Under the pieces are notes generated by a model. That model ran no database searches and was not told where the DNA came from. It worked only from the letters and a program-made list of their open reading frames with translations. Positions 1 to 7,213 of a stretch of DNA of 64,000 nucleotides are shown here, one piece after another. The position numbers and the translations under genes are program-made. This stretch comes from GCA-002722245 sp964230605. GTDB lineage: Bacteria > Bacteroidota > Bacteroidia > Flavobacteriales_C > GCA-002722245. Numbering within the stretch: the first letter of the stretch is position 1; each line of letters starts with the position of its first letter. The stretch lies in the NCBI GenBank assembly GCA_964230605.1, contig CAXRIN010000083.1, forward strand, positions 1 through 64,000, written 5' to 3'.

Positions 1-200
1 TGGAGCATTGACGAGTTGATTTATAACCCTTTACTTAAATGCTCCACCTTTCAGGGGGAGCTGCCGCAGGCTGAGGGGGGGGAAACAATGATAATTAAGT
101 TTTTCTTGCGACCTAGAAGAAACGATGTTGGAGAAGAAAAAACTAAAGCGCGCTTGCTTTCAGGGTTGGAATCCCTAGCTCCAAAGGAGGGTGAGGACGC
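1..200. repeat. Intergenic repeat debris
   Basis: This stretch holds a 9-bp inverted repeat (TGGAGCATT at 1-9, AATGCTCCA at 38-46). It also holds a G-rich block at 41-83 (CTCCACCTTTCAGGGGGAG, then GCCGCAGG) and a C/T-type partner on the other strand near 169-197 (GGAATCCCTAGCTCC, GGAGGGTGAGG). Such CTCC/GGGGAG palindromes look like the dispersed intergenic repeats common in Bacteroidota. A 73-codon open frame at 16-237 runs through the repeats and into the tRNA terminator, and its translation resembles no family I know. I treat the stretch as non-coding. Confidence 0.45.
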
Positions 201-230
201 AAAAAAAGCCCAGCTTAAAAAGCTGGGCTT
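201..230 (-). terminator. Rho-independent terminator of tRNA-Arg
   Basis: The stem AAGCCCAGCT / AGCTGGGCTT (206-215 with 221-230) has a short A/T loop. On the minus strand it is followed by seven T residues (complement of 201-207). It begins 4 nt past the 3' end of the tRNA. Confidence 0.85.
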
Positions 231-234
231 GTTG

Positions 235-308
235 TGACCTCGCAGGGATTCAAACCCCGAACCTCCTGAGCCGTAATCAGGTGCTCTATTCAGTTAAGCT
301 ACGAGGCC
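235..308 (-). tRNA. tRNA-Arg (anticodon ACG)
   Basis: The minus strand folds as a complete cloverleaf of 74 nt without an encoded CCA. The acceptor GGCCTCG pairs with CGAGGTC with one G-T wobble, and A is the discriminator. The anticodon stem is CCTGA/TCAGG around the loop TTACGGC, giving anticodon ACG. The T arm is CGGGG-TTTGAAT-CCCTG. A34 would be deaminated to inosine by TadA to read CGN codons, as is usual for bacterial tRNA-Arg(ACG). A strong terminator follows directly, so the gene is probably transcribed alone. Confidence 0.95.
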
Positions 309-377
309 TTATGTTTTGTGTTCTTTCGAACAGGAAGGCAAAGATATAGATTTTTTTAGTGTAAAACCTAAAGCTTT

Positions 378-1475
378 TTAATTCCCTTTTAAATAACGAG
401 CTAAAATATCGTCGGCTATTTTTTGAGAAACTACAACCGATTTATACACACCAATTATTTTGGCGTTATAAAAACCTTCATTTCTGTAATTAGCAAGATC
501 AGCTTGTGCTTCAGCAGATGATTCGAAATAGCCAACAGTATAAAGGGTTAATGTTCTTTTTTGAAATGTATATACAATATCTGGAACATATTTAATACTC
601 ATAGGAACTTTACCGTCTTCCTCTGAAGATGTAAGATATATTCTGAATTCCGGTTTTTCATCAGGAACATAATTCTCGTTGAGTTCAATCTTTTCATCAT
701 TTTCCTCAATAACTTCCTCGGTTTTTTCTTCAACCATTCCCTCTTCAATGGCGGCTAAAAGGGCATCGTCATATTGAGTAGTGTCCTCCACTTCAGTTTG
801 ATTGTTTTCGGCTACTTCATCTTCATTAACAGAGGTTTTATCGTCCTCTTCTTCTTGAATATTTTCTTCTTTGTTTGAAGGTTTGTCAGCAGGTACTTCA
901 TCTGAGCCATCTTTTGATTTTTTATTTCCCCAAAACTTACCAAAGTTTTTAAGCTTTAATTTCCAGTCTAGGTCAAGATTTATTCCATCACCCGGCTCCT
1001 TTTTATCTCTACTTGTAGTATCGGTTAGATGAGGCATTATAATTTCTTTATATAAATCTGCTCTGTTTCTTAGCGTCCATTTACTACTTAAACTATAAAT
1101 CTGCTTGTCAACTTTTTCATTAGCAGGAATTGGAGTAGGGTTTATCGATTCTTCTTCGATATGATCAAGCCCATCTATTACTGGAATCAGTTTTTCATTC
1201 TTAAAAACTCTAATTGTAGCGTTTTGAAATCCTGCTTTATGAACTTCTTTTAGTTGTCGCAAAGCTCCCTCAAAGTATTGGTAGTAACCACCAGAGAAGA
1301 AGCAATAATATCCTTCAGGAAGGATGTATTTTTTTAAATTAGGAACGTCACGAACGTTTGTTGGAGATTCTTCTCTTTTGAAAGAACCTACATGAACTCT
1401 GTATAGATAGCTGTTGCTAGCAATTAAACTTATGTTTATTGAAAGTAAAAGAAATAATAAACTGATCTTTTTCAT
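378..1475 (-). CDS. Exported protein with two SPOR-like repeats
   Basis: A 365-aa protein with a cleavable signal peptide (about residues 1-20, rich in Leu, Ile and Ser). Residues about 22-110 (YLYRVHVGSF, then GYYQYFEGALRQLKE and GFQNATIRVF) and about 300-360 (TLYTVGYFESSAEAQADL, then GFYNAKIIGVY) have the same plan as SPOR domains: a hydrophobic strand, a helix that tracks residues, and a G(F/Y)xxAxI strand. SPOR domains bind denuded peptidoglycan at division sites. A very acidic E/D-rich linker (about 185-280) separates the two. A cell-envelope role is inferred; no catalytic motif is visible. It appears monocistronic, with its own TATATTTG box at 1490-1497. Confidence 0.7.
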   Translation of the reverse strand: MKKISLLFLLLSINISLIASNSYLYRVHVGSFKREESPTNVRDVPNLKKYILPEGYYCFFSGGYYQYFEGALRQLKEVHKAGFQNATIRVFKNEKLIPVIDGLDHIEEESINPTPIPANEKVDKQIYSLSSKWTLRNRADLYKEIIMPHLTDTTSRDKKEPGDGINLDLDWKLKLKNFGKFWGNKKSKDGSDEVPADKPSNKEENIQEEEDDKTSVNEDEVAENNQTEVEDTTQYDDALLAAIEEGMVEEKTEEVIEENDEKIELNENYVPDEKPEFRIYLTSSEEDGKVPMSIKYVPDIVYTFQKRTLTLYTVGYFESSAEAQADLANYRNEGFYNAKIIGVYKSVVVSQKIADDILARYLKGN

Positions 1476-1489
1476 CCCAAAAATTTGTG

Positions 1490-1497
1490 CAAATATA
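1490..1497 (-). promoter_or_regulatory. -7 box TATATTTG
   Basis: Exact match to the Bacteroidota TAnnTTTG element, read on the minus strand, 14 nt before the ATG of the SPOR-like gene. No convincing -33 TTG was found. Confidence 0.55.
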
Positions 1498-1611
1498 CGA
1501 TGTTACTAGAATTATGCCAATGTAATGATTCTGATGTAGGGGGATTTAATGACGAATTGCCTAAAATGCCGATTAAACTGACAAATTAGTGTCTACTCAG
1601 ATAGTTATAAG

Positions 1612-1619
1612 TAAATTTG
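1612..1619 (+). promoter_or_regulatory. -7 box TAAATTTG
   Basis: Exact TAnnTTTG match ending 7 nt before the GTG start of the VanZ-like gene, which implies a very short leader. Confidence 0.5.
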
Positions 1620-1626
1620 CAGTTCA

Positions 1627-2145
1627 GTGAGTTCAAGAAAATATATAATATTTGAGGTTTTATTACCGCTTGTTTTTGCAGGACTTATTTATCTAGGCTT
1701 AAGACCAAAAGAAACGCTTATTTATCAGATTTTTGATTCATTTGGTGGTGGACAATTTTTATTGTGGTTCAGAAATCTTTTTACCTTAAGTAGCTTTCCC
1801 GAATGGTTTATTTATAGCTTACCTGGAGGTTTGTGGCTATTATCTTTTCAAAATAGCATAACATGGTTTAATAATTTCTCAGGGAGAAAATTATTTCTTT
1901 CTATTATTTTTTCTCTAAGCGTAGGAGTAGGTTTAGAAGTTTTTCAGTTTTTAAATATAACTGATGGGAGATTTGATTGGGTGGATATTGCATTTTACCT
2001 CGGAGCAACGTTGATTTCTTTGTCTAATGTTTGGCTTGTTCGAAAGAAGTGGGAGATATACTCTTCTGAATCAATTTCAAAACTTCATTTTAGAATTACC
2101 CTCGCGGTATTTACAGTGATGATTTACCTTGCTGATATAGTGTGA
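1627..2145 (+). CDS. VanZ-like family membrane protein
   Basis: A 172-aa protein starting at GTG, with four to five hydrophobic segments (about 8-25, 58-75, 88-105, 118-135, 150-168). The segment GLEVFQFLNITDGRFDWVD around residues 97-115 carries the VanZ-family pattern (E-x2-Q followed by R-x-D-x2-D). The family is named for the VanZ teicoplanin-resistance protein, but most members are small membrane proteins of unknown role. The start is supported by the TAnnTTTG box directly upstream. It converges on miaA with a 13-bp gap. Confidence 0.75.
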   Translation: MSSRKYIIFEVLLPLVFAGLIYLGLRPKETLIYQIFDSFGGGQFLLWFRNLFTLSSFPEWFIYSLPGGLWLLSFQNSITWFNNFSGRKLFLSIIFSLSVGVGLEVFQFLNITDGRFDWVDIAFYLGATLISLSNVWLVRKKWEIYSSESISKLHFRITLAVFTVMIYLADIV

Positions 2146-2158
2146 GTTTTGAAGTCTG

Positions 2159-3052
2159 TTAGGATTTTATGTAGGCAATTATTTCATTTACCTGATTGGG
2201 GTTAAACCATTTTATTTTATCATTTCTCTTGAAAAAAGTTATTTGTCTTTTTGCAAATCTTCTTGTGTTTTGTTTTACAAGTTCAACTGCTTTTTCAAAA
2301 TTTCTTGGGTTTTGATAAAACTCTTGGTATCCAACAGTTTTTAAACAATTAAGATCTTTAAATGGCTCAAGTTTGTTTACTTCTTCCAATAACCCATTTT
2401 CCATCATTATATCAACTCGCTTGTTTATATTGGCGTAAACTTGATCTCGCTCCATGTTTAAACCAATCCATATTATTTCGAAAGGTCTTTTTTTCTGAGT
2501 TGAATTCCTGAATGAGGAGTAAGGTTTCTTAGTCGTTCGATAAGTTTCCAGCGCGCGAATTACTCTGTGTGGGTTTTGGATATCAGCTGTGTCGTAATAT
2601 TCGGGATCGGCGGTTTTTAATTCAGATTGTAATTTTTCAATACCCTCGGTTTCTAATTCTTTTATTAATTGCTCTCTAATGTCCGAGTTTGAAGGAATGT
2701 CGTCCAGTCCGAAACAAACAGCGTTAACGAATAAACCGCTTCCACCAACTAATATTGCTGTGTTTTGTGTTTTATAAATTGATTGGAGTTTATCGATAAC
2801 ATCTTTTTCGAACTTTCCTGCAGTGTATTGCTCTTTGATCGACAGATGACCAACAAAATGATGTGGTATTCCATCCATTTCATCGGCGTTAGGCTTCGCA
2901 GTACCAATTTCCATTTCTTTGTAAAATTGGCGCGAATCGGCACTAAGTATTTCGCAATTAAAATATTTAGCCAATTTAATGCTAAGGCCAGTTTTTCCAA
3001 TTGCGGTAGGGCCTACAATTACAATAAGTTTTTTTGAATTTTGAGTAGACAA
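2159..3052 (-). CDS. miaA: tRNA dimethylallyltransferase
   Basis: Transfers a dimethylallyl group to N6 of A37 in tRNAs that read UNN codons (i6A37). The 297-aa protein has normal family length. Walker A is GPTAIGKT (14-21), followed by the substrate loop SADSRQFYKEMEIGTAKP (about 38-55) and the conserved TVGYQEF near residue 264. The C-terminal TRRFAKRQITFFKR is the family's tRNA-binding helix. It is the last gene of a leftward run tsaC - cca - PRiA4-ORF3-like - miaA, 3 bp after the ORF3-like gene, so the run joins two position-37 tRNA modification enzymes with the CCA enzyme. Confidence 0.97.
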   Translation of the reverse strand: MSTQNSKKLIVIVGPTAIGKTGLSIKLAKYFNCEILSADSRQFYKEMEIGTAKPNADEMDGIPHHFVGHLSIKEQYTAGKFEKDVIDKLQSIYKTQNTAILVGGSGLFVNAVCFGLDDIPSNSDIREQLIKELETEGIEKLQSELKTADPEYYDTADIQNPHRVIRALETYRTTKKPYSSFRNSTQKKRPFEIIWIGLNMERDQVYANINKRVDIMMENGLLEEVNKLEPFKDLNCLKTVGYQEFYQNPRNFEKAVELVKQNTRRFAKRQITFFKRNDKIKWFNPNQVNEIIAYIKS

Positions 3053-3055
3053 TTT

Positions 3056-3604
3056 TTAGATGTCTAAATCATCGATGTTTTCAAAAGTAGGTTCATCATC
3101 ATCTTCTTCATCGAAGTAATAATCACTTTTTCTTTGAGCATCTTCTTCTTCATCTAAATCTCCAAACGAAATATCATCTAGTTTATTTACTTCTGGAGAA
3201 TATTTTCCAACTTCTTTTAATAAAACAGGAACATCCTCTTTTATTTCAGTGTTTTCACCAATTCTTTCAATTTTGAATTTTTTAGGGAAAAGGAAGTCGT
3301 AAGTGAATTTGTAGTACTTAACATCACGCTCAACAGATTGTCCGATTGTAAATTCTTGCATAAGGATGTTTACAGATTCGTGCTCCATTGTACCCATATC
3401 CATTAGGGTAATTTCAAGCCCTTCTTCCCAGTTTTCTGTACAAGTGTAAAAACTTGCCATTTCTCCTTCTTTTAATCCATACGCATCAAGAATCGCGAAG
3501 TGAAAATCTTCCAAAGTCTTATCTTCTTGAATAAGAATATCTCTGTAGATTTCTTCTTCATTACCTTCAATTACTGGTGAAACTCTGTAAACGTATGCTT
3601 TCAT
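3056..3604 (-). CDS. Plasmid pRiA4b ORF-3-like protein
   Basis: A 182-aa protein with the N-terminal pattern of the PRiA4_ORF3 family (YRVSPVIEGNEEEIYRDI, then LEDFHFAILDAYG and ASFYTCTENWEEG). Family members elsewhere are often annotated as IS1096 TnpR-like passengers, but there is no transposon here, and the gene sits between cca and miaA on the same strand with short gaps. The last ~50 residues are extremely acidic (DLDEEEDAQ, then FDEEDDDEP), which may mediate contact with a basic partner or RNA-binding protein. The function is unknown; a link to tRNA maturation is inferred from position only. Confidence 0.75.
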   Translation of the reverse strand: MKAYVYRVSPVIEGNEEEIYRDILIQEDKTLEDFHFAILDAYGLKEGEMASFYTCTENWEEGLEITLMDMGTMEHESVNILMQEFTIGQSVERDVKYYKFTYDFLFPKKFKIERIGENTEIKEDVPVLLKEVGKYSPEVNKLDDISFGDLDEEEDAQRKSDYYFDEEDDDEPTFENIDDLDI

Positions 3605-3644
3605 TTTGATGATTATTAGTATTACTCGGACAAATATGCGGATT

Positions 3645-5063
3645 TTAGTTGATTTTCTTTACTAAAGTCAAACCAATTTCTTGTCCTTTTTTTTCCATGA
3701 ATCTTAGGGCTGCATTTCTTTCATTAGGGATTTCTCCTTCTAATATGGCTTCTTTAATAGCCTCTTTTATTTCCCCGATCTTCGGAGATGGCTTTAAATC
3801 AAAGGCTTCAATTATTTCACGGCCATCAATAGGAGGTTGGAAATTTCTAACACTATCTCTTTCTTCAACGTCTTTAAGTTTTTGACGAACCAACTGGAAA
3901 TTATTTAAATACTTTGCGACTTTTTGTTTGTTCTTGGATGTAATATCAGCTTCGCATAAAGTCATTAAGTCATCAACATCGTCACCTGCATCAAAAAGTA
4001 ATCGCCTAACAGCCGAATCTGTTACCACTTCTTGAGCTAAAACTATTGGACGTAAATGAAGATTGACTAATTTCTGAACATACTTCATTTTATGATCTAA
4101 TGGAAGTTTTAGCCTTTTGAAAATCTTAGGCACCCATTTCGCTCCTAAAGGTTCGTGACCATGGAAAGTCCATCCAGCTTTTTCTTCAAATCGTTGAGTT
4201 GCAGGTTTGGCAATATCATGTAGCAGCGCAGCCCATCTAAGCCATAAGTTATTTGTGTTGTTAGAGATGTTGTCAACAACTTGTAAAGTATGGTAGAAAT
4301 TATCTTTATGTCTTAATCCGTTTCTTTCCTTTACACCTTGAAGTTTTACCATTTCTGGAAAGAATTGATGCAATAAGTTAGTGTTAAAAAGAAGCTTTAA
4401 ACCAATTGAAGGCGTAGGAGAGAGCATGATTTTGTTAAACTCGTCCATTATTCTTTCAACCGAAACAATATTTAATCTTTCTGCATTTCTTTTGATTGCA
4501 TTAAAAGATTCTTCTTCAATTTGGAAGTTTAATTGAGTTGCAAATCTAATTGCTCGCATCATTCTTAAAGGATCGTCACTGTATGTGATATCGGGGTCTA
4601 AAGGGGTGATTAAACGTTTTTCGTTCATGTCCTTTATTCCACCAAATGGATCTATTAGCTCGCCGTAAGAATCTTTTTGCAGACTTAATGCTAGTGCGTT
4701 TATGGTAAAATCTCTTCTGTCTTGATCTTCTTTTAAAGTACCATCTTCTACAATGGGTTTTCTTGAATTACGATCGTAAGATTCTTTTCGAGCTCCAACG
4801 AATTCAATTTCTAAACCTTTATAATTAAAAGCTGCGGTACCAAAAGATTTGAAAACTGCTACTTTGGGATTTCCAATTTTTTTAGCTGTAGCTAACGCTA
4901 AATTTATACCTTTTCCTTCAACAACAATGTCGATGTCTTTAGATGGCCGTTTTAAATATAAATCTCGAACATAACCACCTATAACAAACGCTCTGACATT
5001 TAATTCAGCAGCGGTTTCCGAAACAATTTCGAATATTTTATGATTTAATAAATCTTTACTCAA
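3645..5063 (-). CDS. cca: CCA-adding tRNA nucleotidyltransferase / poly(A) polymerase family, HD domain
   Basis: Adds or repairs the 3' CCA of tRNAs; the tRNA-Arg in this window has no encoded CCA, so such an enzyme is needed. The 472-aa class II nucleotidyltransferase has GGYVRD (29-34) and the metal-binding DIDIV (DxD at 43/45), then RRDFTINALAL around 115-125 and the RxxD-type helix DDPLRMMRAIRFA. An HD-domain motif (LLHDIAKP, about 283) follows. The HD domain gives phosphohydrolase activity in many CCA enzymes. Poly(A) polymerase cannot be excluded from sequence alone. It lies directly downstream of tsaC (stop and start are adjacent). Confidence 0.88.
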   Translation of the reverse strand: MSKDLLNHKIFEIVSETAAELNVRAFVIGGYVRDLYLKRPSKDIDIVVEGKGINLALATAKKIGNPKVAVFKSFGTAAFNYKGLEIEFVGARKESYDRNSRKPIVEDGTLKEDQDRRDFTINALALSLQKDSYGELIDPFGGIKDMNEKRLITPLDPDITYSDDPLRMMRAIRFATQLNFQIEEESFNAIKRNAERLNIVSVERIMDEFNKIMLSPTPSIGLKLLFNTNLLHQFFPEMVKLQGVKERNGLRHKDNFYHTLQVVDNISNNTNNLWLRWAALLHDIAKPATQRFEEKAGWTFHGHEPLGAKWVPKIFKRLKLPLDHKMKYVQKLVNLHLRPIVLAQEVVTDSAVRRLLFDAGDDVDDLMTLCEADITSKNKQKVAKYLNNFQLVRQKLKDVEERDSVRNFQPPIDGREIIEAFDLKPSPKIGEIKEAIKEAILEGEIPNERNAALRFMEKKGQEIGLTLVKKIN

Positions 5064-5621
5064 TTAAGCTCTAATTATTTCAACGTTTCCATCTGTTATT
5101 TTGACAATTCTTGATGGAATGGAAGAAGGTTTGAATTCAGATTGCAAATCTAACGTATAATCAACTGCTTCCAAAATGCAAGGATCAACATCTTTTAATG
5201 ATATTGCGGTTGGTTTTCCTGTGATGTTAGCCGATGTTGAAATTATTGGTGAGCCAAACATTGAAATCAACTTTTTAATCTCTGGGTGTTGTGTAATTCT
5301 GAAAGCTAAACTTCCATCTTCAGCCATTAAGGATTTAGGTAAGTTCTTAACGTCGGATAAAATTACAGTTGTTGGATGTATATCATTCAATAATTCTTTT
5401 TCTGATGGAGATAAACGATTAACAAACTGTTCAATCATTTTCTCAGAATCAACTAATACTATAAATGACTTGTTTTTTGGTCGCTGCTTTATATTATAAA
5501 TTCTTTCAATTTGACTTTCCTCAAAAGCAGAACAACTTATGCCGTAAACAGTTTCGGTTGGAGCTAAAATAACCCCTGGTTTGTTTAATGTTTCAAGTGC
5601 TTTTCCCAGCCTTTTGTCCAT
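5064..5621 (-). CDS. tsaC: L-threonylcarbamoyladenylate synthase (Sua5/YciO/YrdC family)
   Basis: Makes threonylcarbamoyl-AMP from Thr, bicarbonate and ATP, the first step of t6A37 synthesis on ANN-decoding tRNAs. The 185 aa form a single YrdC domain: PTETVYGISCSA (about 21-32), the basic loop IKQRPKNKSF (about 45-54) that binds ATP, and SPIISTSANITGKPT near 128-142. It is a short TsaC type without the Sua5 C-terminal domain. It heads the leftward tRNA-maturation run. The sister protein YciO has a similar fold, so TsaC is the likely but not proven assignment. Confidence 0.85.
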   Translation of the reverse strand: MDKRLGKALETLNKPGVILAPTETVYGISCSAFEESQIERIYNIKQRPKNKSFIVLVDSEKMIEQFVNRLSPSEKELLNDIHPTTVILSDVKNLPKSLMAEDGSLAFRITQHPEIKKLISMFGSPIISTSANITGKPTAISLKDVDPCILEAVDYTLDLQSEFKPSSIPSRIVKITDGNVEIIRA

Positions 5622-5646
5622 TTTGTAAAATTAGGCAAAGAAAACT

Positions 5647-5862
5647 TTAGATAGATAACATTGTTGTTTGAGAACCGATATTATCGTTTACTTCTTGAAT
5701 AAGGAAATTACCCGTTTTATTAGTTAGGAAATGAAGAGCTTCTTTAAAAGATGGAAGAGACCCTAGGATTTTTTGGTTTTGAATAACAACGAAAGAACTT
5801 CCAAACTTTTTTTGGTGATCCGATTGGTTGTTTAGATAATATTCAAAATCTTTTTCTAACAT
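5647..5862 (-). CDS. Small hypothetical protein
   Basis: A 71-aa protein with a clear ATG and no signal peptide or membrane segment. The pattern 'F-x-V-V-I-x-N-Q-K-I-L-G-S ... F-K-E-A-L ... G-N-F-L-I-Q-E-V' (about residues 24-58) recalls small DUF5678-like proteins in which a strand, a 'yptyeeAL' helix and a closing strand form one compact unit; that likeness is from memory. It lies 25 bp upstream of tsaC on the same strand and may be cotranscribed with the tRNA-maturation genes. Confidence 0.55.
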   Translation of the reverse strand: MLEKDFEYYLNNQSDHQKKFGSSFVVIQNQKILGSLPSFKEALHFLTNKTGNFLIQEVNDNIGSQTTMLSI

Positions 5863-5906
5863 TGTAACTTAACACGTATGACCTTAAATACGGCTATTTT
5901 CGATAG

Positions 5907-6284
5907 ATGTTGCAACGAATTTCAAAAATCATACTTTTAAGCTGTTTCACTTTAGTTTCTTGTGAAGACTCAGATAATCTAGATGAAGTCATTAATGATA
6001 CATGGCAATTGGAGTGGAAAATGTGTGGTGTATTCCAAAACTATTACTCAGCGAAAATTCATTTTGAAATAACGGACACTTCTAATTACTGCTGGTATAA
6101 GGAGCAAAATGCTGACACTGTTTATTTTGAAACAACAGTGATTGATAACCAAACTTTATTGCTCCAAAATAGTTCGGATGAACATTGGAAAGGAGAGATG
6201 AAGGTGCTGGATTTTACATCAAAACGACTTGATTTAGAGAGGAGTAATAAAGAATGTGAACATGAACTGTACAGGTTCAAATAG
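5907..6284 (+). CDS. Small lipoprotein, lipocalin-like
   Basis: A 125-aa protein with a type II signal peptide (lipobox LVSC, Cys19). Glu at +2 and acidic residues after it fit Bacteroidota lipoprotein export. The mature part has a W-x-L-x-W motif (DTWQLEWKM) and repeated amphipathic strands, resembling the small lipocalin-like lipoproteins of this phylum. Ligand and role are unknown. A near-match to the -7 box (TATTTTCG, 5895-5902) sits just before the ATG. Confidence 0.6.
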   Translation: MLQRISKIILLSCFTLVSCEDSDNLDEVINDTWQLEWKMCGVFQNYYSAKIHFEITDTSNYCWYKEQNADTVYFETTVIDNQTLLLQNSSDEHWKGEMKVLDFTSKRLDLERSNKECEHELYRFK

Positions 6285-6314
6285 TTTGGTTTAGATCTTG
6301 TTAACTGTGATGTT

Positions 6315-6914
6315 ATGAAGTTGAAAGTTTTATTATATCTCGTATTTATTTCCACAGCAGTATTCTCTCAAACTCCTAGAGATCAATCAATTTTCAAAAA
6401 CAAAATTTGGAATGTAGTTGTTGTAAACGAAAATGAGCAGTCTTTTTTTGATTCAACCGGTACATATCTTGGTAGTAAATTTGAAGACTCCAAAGCAGTT
6501 GTTTACAAGGATAAATGGCAACGAACAATTCGAAGGTATAATAAAGAAACAGTTAAGCAACCAGTAGCAGTAAAGAAGAAACCATCTAAAAAGGTAAAAT
6601 CTCCTAAAGAAAATAATAGAAGAGCTAACCAAACTATAGTTAGAAGAAATAAAGCAACCTTCTATGATGGAAATGGTGTTGTTGTAAGAACGGCACGAAG
6701 AAGAAAAAATAAAGTTTATTTTCATGATTCAAAAGGAGGTTTGATAGGATATAAGATTTATAATTCTGATGGGTCTAAAACTTATAAGGATCCCCAAGGT
6801 AGAACTACAGGTGTAAGCCATATTGATAAAACAGGGAGGATGATTTATTCTCAGGAGAATAGAGGTAGACAAACTCCAAGCGTTTTATTTGAAGATCCTT
6901 TTTTATTTCGATAG
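6315..6914 (+). CDS. Exported basic protein with FYDGNG-type repeats
   Basis: A 199-aa protein with a Sec signal peptide (about 1-18, ending VFS-Q). The mature part has short strand-turn units of the form 'x-F-Y/F-D-x-x-G-x-x-V/I' (SFFDSTGTYLG, TFYDGNGVVV, YFHDSKGGLIG, KTYKDPQGRTTG), resembling a degenerate YD/RHS or YwqK-like repeat. A very basic linker (KKKPSKKVKSPKE) lies near residues 88-102. I recognise no family. It is 30 bp downstream of the small lipoprotein and probably cotranscribed; an envelope location is inferred. Confidence 0.6.
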   Translation: MKLKVLLYLVFISTAVFSQTPRDQSIFKNKIWNVVVVNENEQSFFDSTGTYLGSKFEDSKAVVYKDKWQRTIRRYNKETVKQPVAVKKKPSKKVKSPKENNRRANQTIVRRNKATFYDGNGVVVRTARRRKNKVYFHDSKGGLIGYKIYNSDGSKTYKDPQGRTTGVSHIDKTGRMIYSQENRGRQTPSVLFEDPFLFR

Positions 6915-6980
6915 ATTTATTTTGAAGATTATGGAGGTGTGATCGTTTTTACGAATCTCAACTACCTAATTTTATAAGAT

Positions 6981-7007
6981 TGTAGTGGCCTATGAGAATA
7001 GGCCATA
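6981..7007 (+). repeat. REP-like GTGGCC hairpin, copy 1
   Basis: TGTAGTGGCC, a 10-nt variable centre (TATGAGAATA), then GGCCATA: a hairpin with a TGGCC/GGCCA stem, extended by the TA ends of the centre. It matches 32967-32993 at 26 of 27 positions and is inverted relative to 7094-7120. Confidence 0.7.
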
Positions 7008-7093
7008 AATAACAGTTTTGTGAAAAATGATGAATTTCATATGCAATTAGAAGTATCCTTTACAATTTAAAGAATACAGATGTTTAATTTTTT

Positions 7094-7120
7094 TATGGCC
7101 GATTTTCATCGGCCACTACA
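7094..7120 (-). repeat. REP-like GTGGCC hairpin, copy 2 (inverted)
   Basis: The reverse complement reads TGTAGTGGCC - GATGAAAATC - GGCCATA. It shares the arms of copy 1 and has a different loop that keeps internal pairing. The pair 6981/7094 forms an inverted arrangement about 114 bp apart. Confidence 0.7.
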
Positions 7121-7146
7121 GATTTGCTAGAATTCAGAAGTGAAGT
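7121..7146. repeat. Duplicated 3' end of prfC
   Basis: The 26 bp GATTTGCTAGAATTCAGAAG plus TGAAGT are repeated exactly at 7208-7233, where they encode the stop and last codons of prfC on the minus strand. The copies start 87 bp apart. Confidence 0.8.
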
Positions 7147-7163
7147 AAATGATATTTAGAGGA

Positions 7164-7184
7164 GAAAGCCTCCTAAAGGCTTTC
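7164..7184 (-). terminator. Hairpin after prfC, possible weak terminator
   Basis: GAAAGCC / GGCTTTC stem with a 7-nt loop, downstream of the prfC stop on its strand. There is no strong T run after it, so termination is uncertain. Confidence 0.35.
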
Positions 7185-7213
7185 GGGCAGGTTGAACTTT
7201 ACTTCTGGATTTG

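Larger units (their letters stand above)
6915..7213. other. Repeat-filled intergenic spacer
   Basis: This 299-bp gap holds no gene. It contains two GTGGCC hairpins in opposite orientation (6981-7007 and 7094-7120), a copy of the last codons of prfC (7121-7146) and a GAAAGCC/GGCTTTC hairpin (7164-7184). Confidence 0.7.

Noticed and set aside
16..237. 73-codon open frame at the left edge
   Set aside because: It runs through palindromic repeat sequence and ends inside the tRNA terminator and the 3' end of the tRNA; its translation looks like repeat sequence and has no family likeness.
2749..3037. Overlapping open frames on both strands within miaA
   Set aside because: They lie entirely inside miaA, which has all family motifs, and resemble no protein.
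3056..3604. Insertion-sequence passenger between miaA and cca
   Set aside because: The family name suggests IS1096, but there are no inverted repeats, transposase or target duplication around it.
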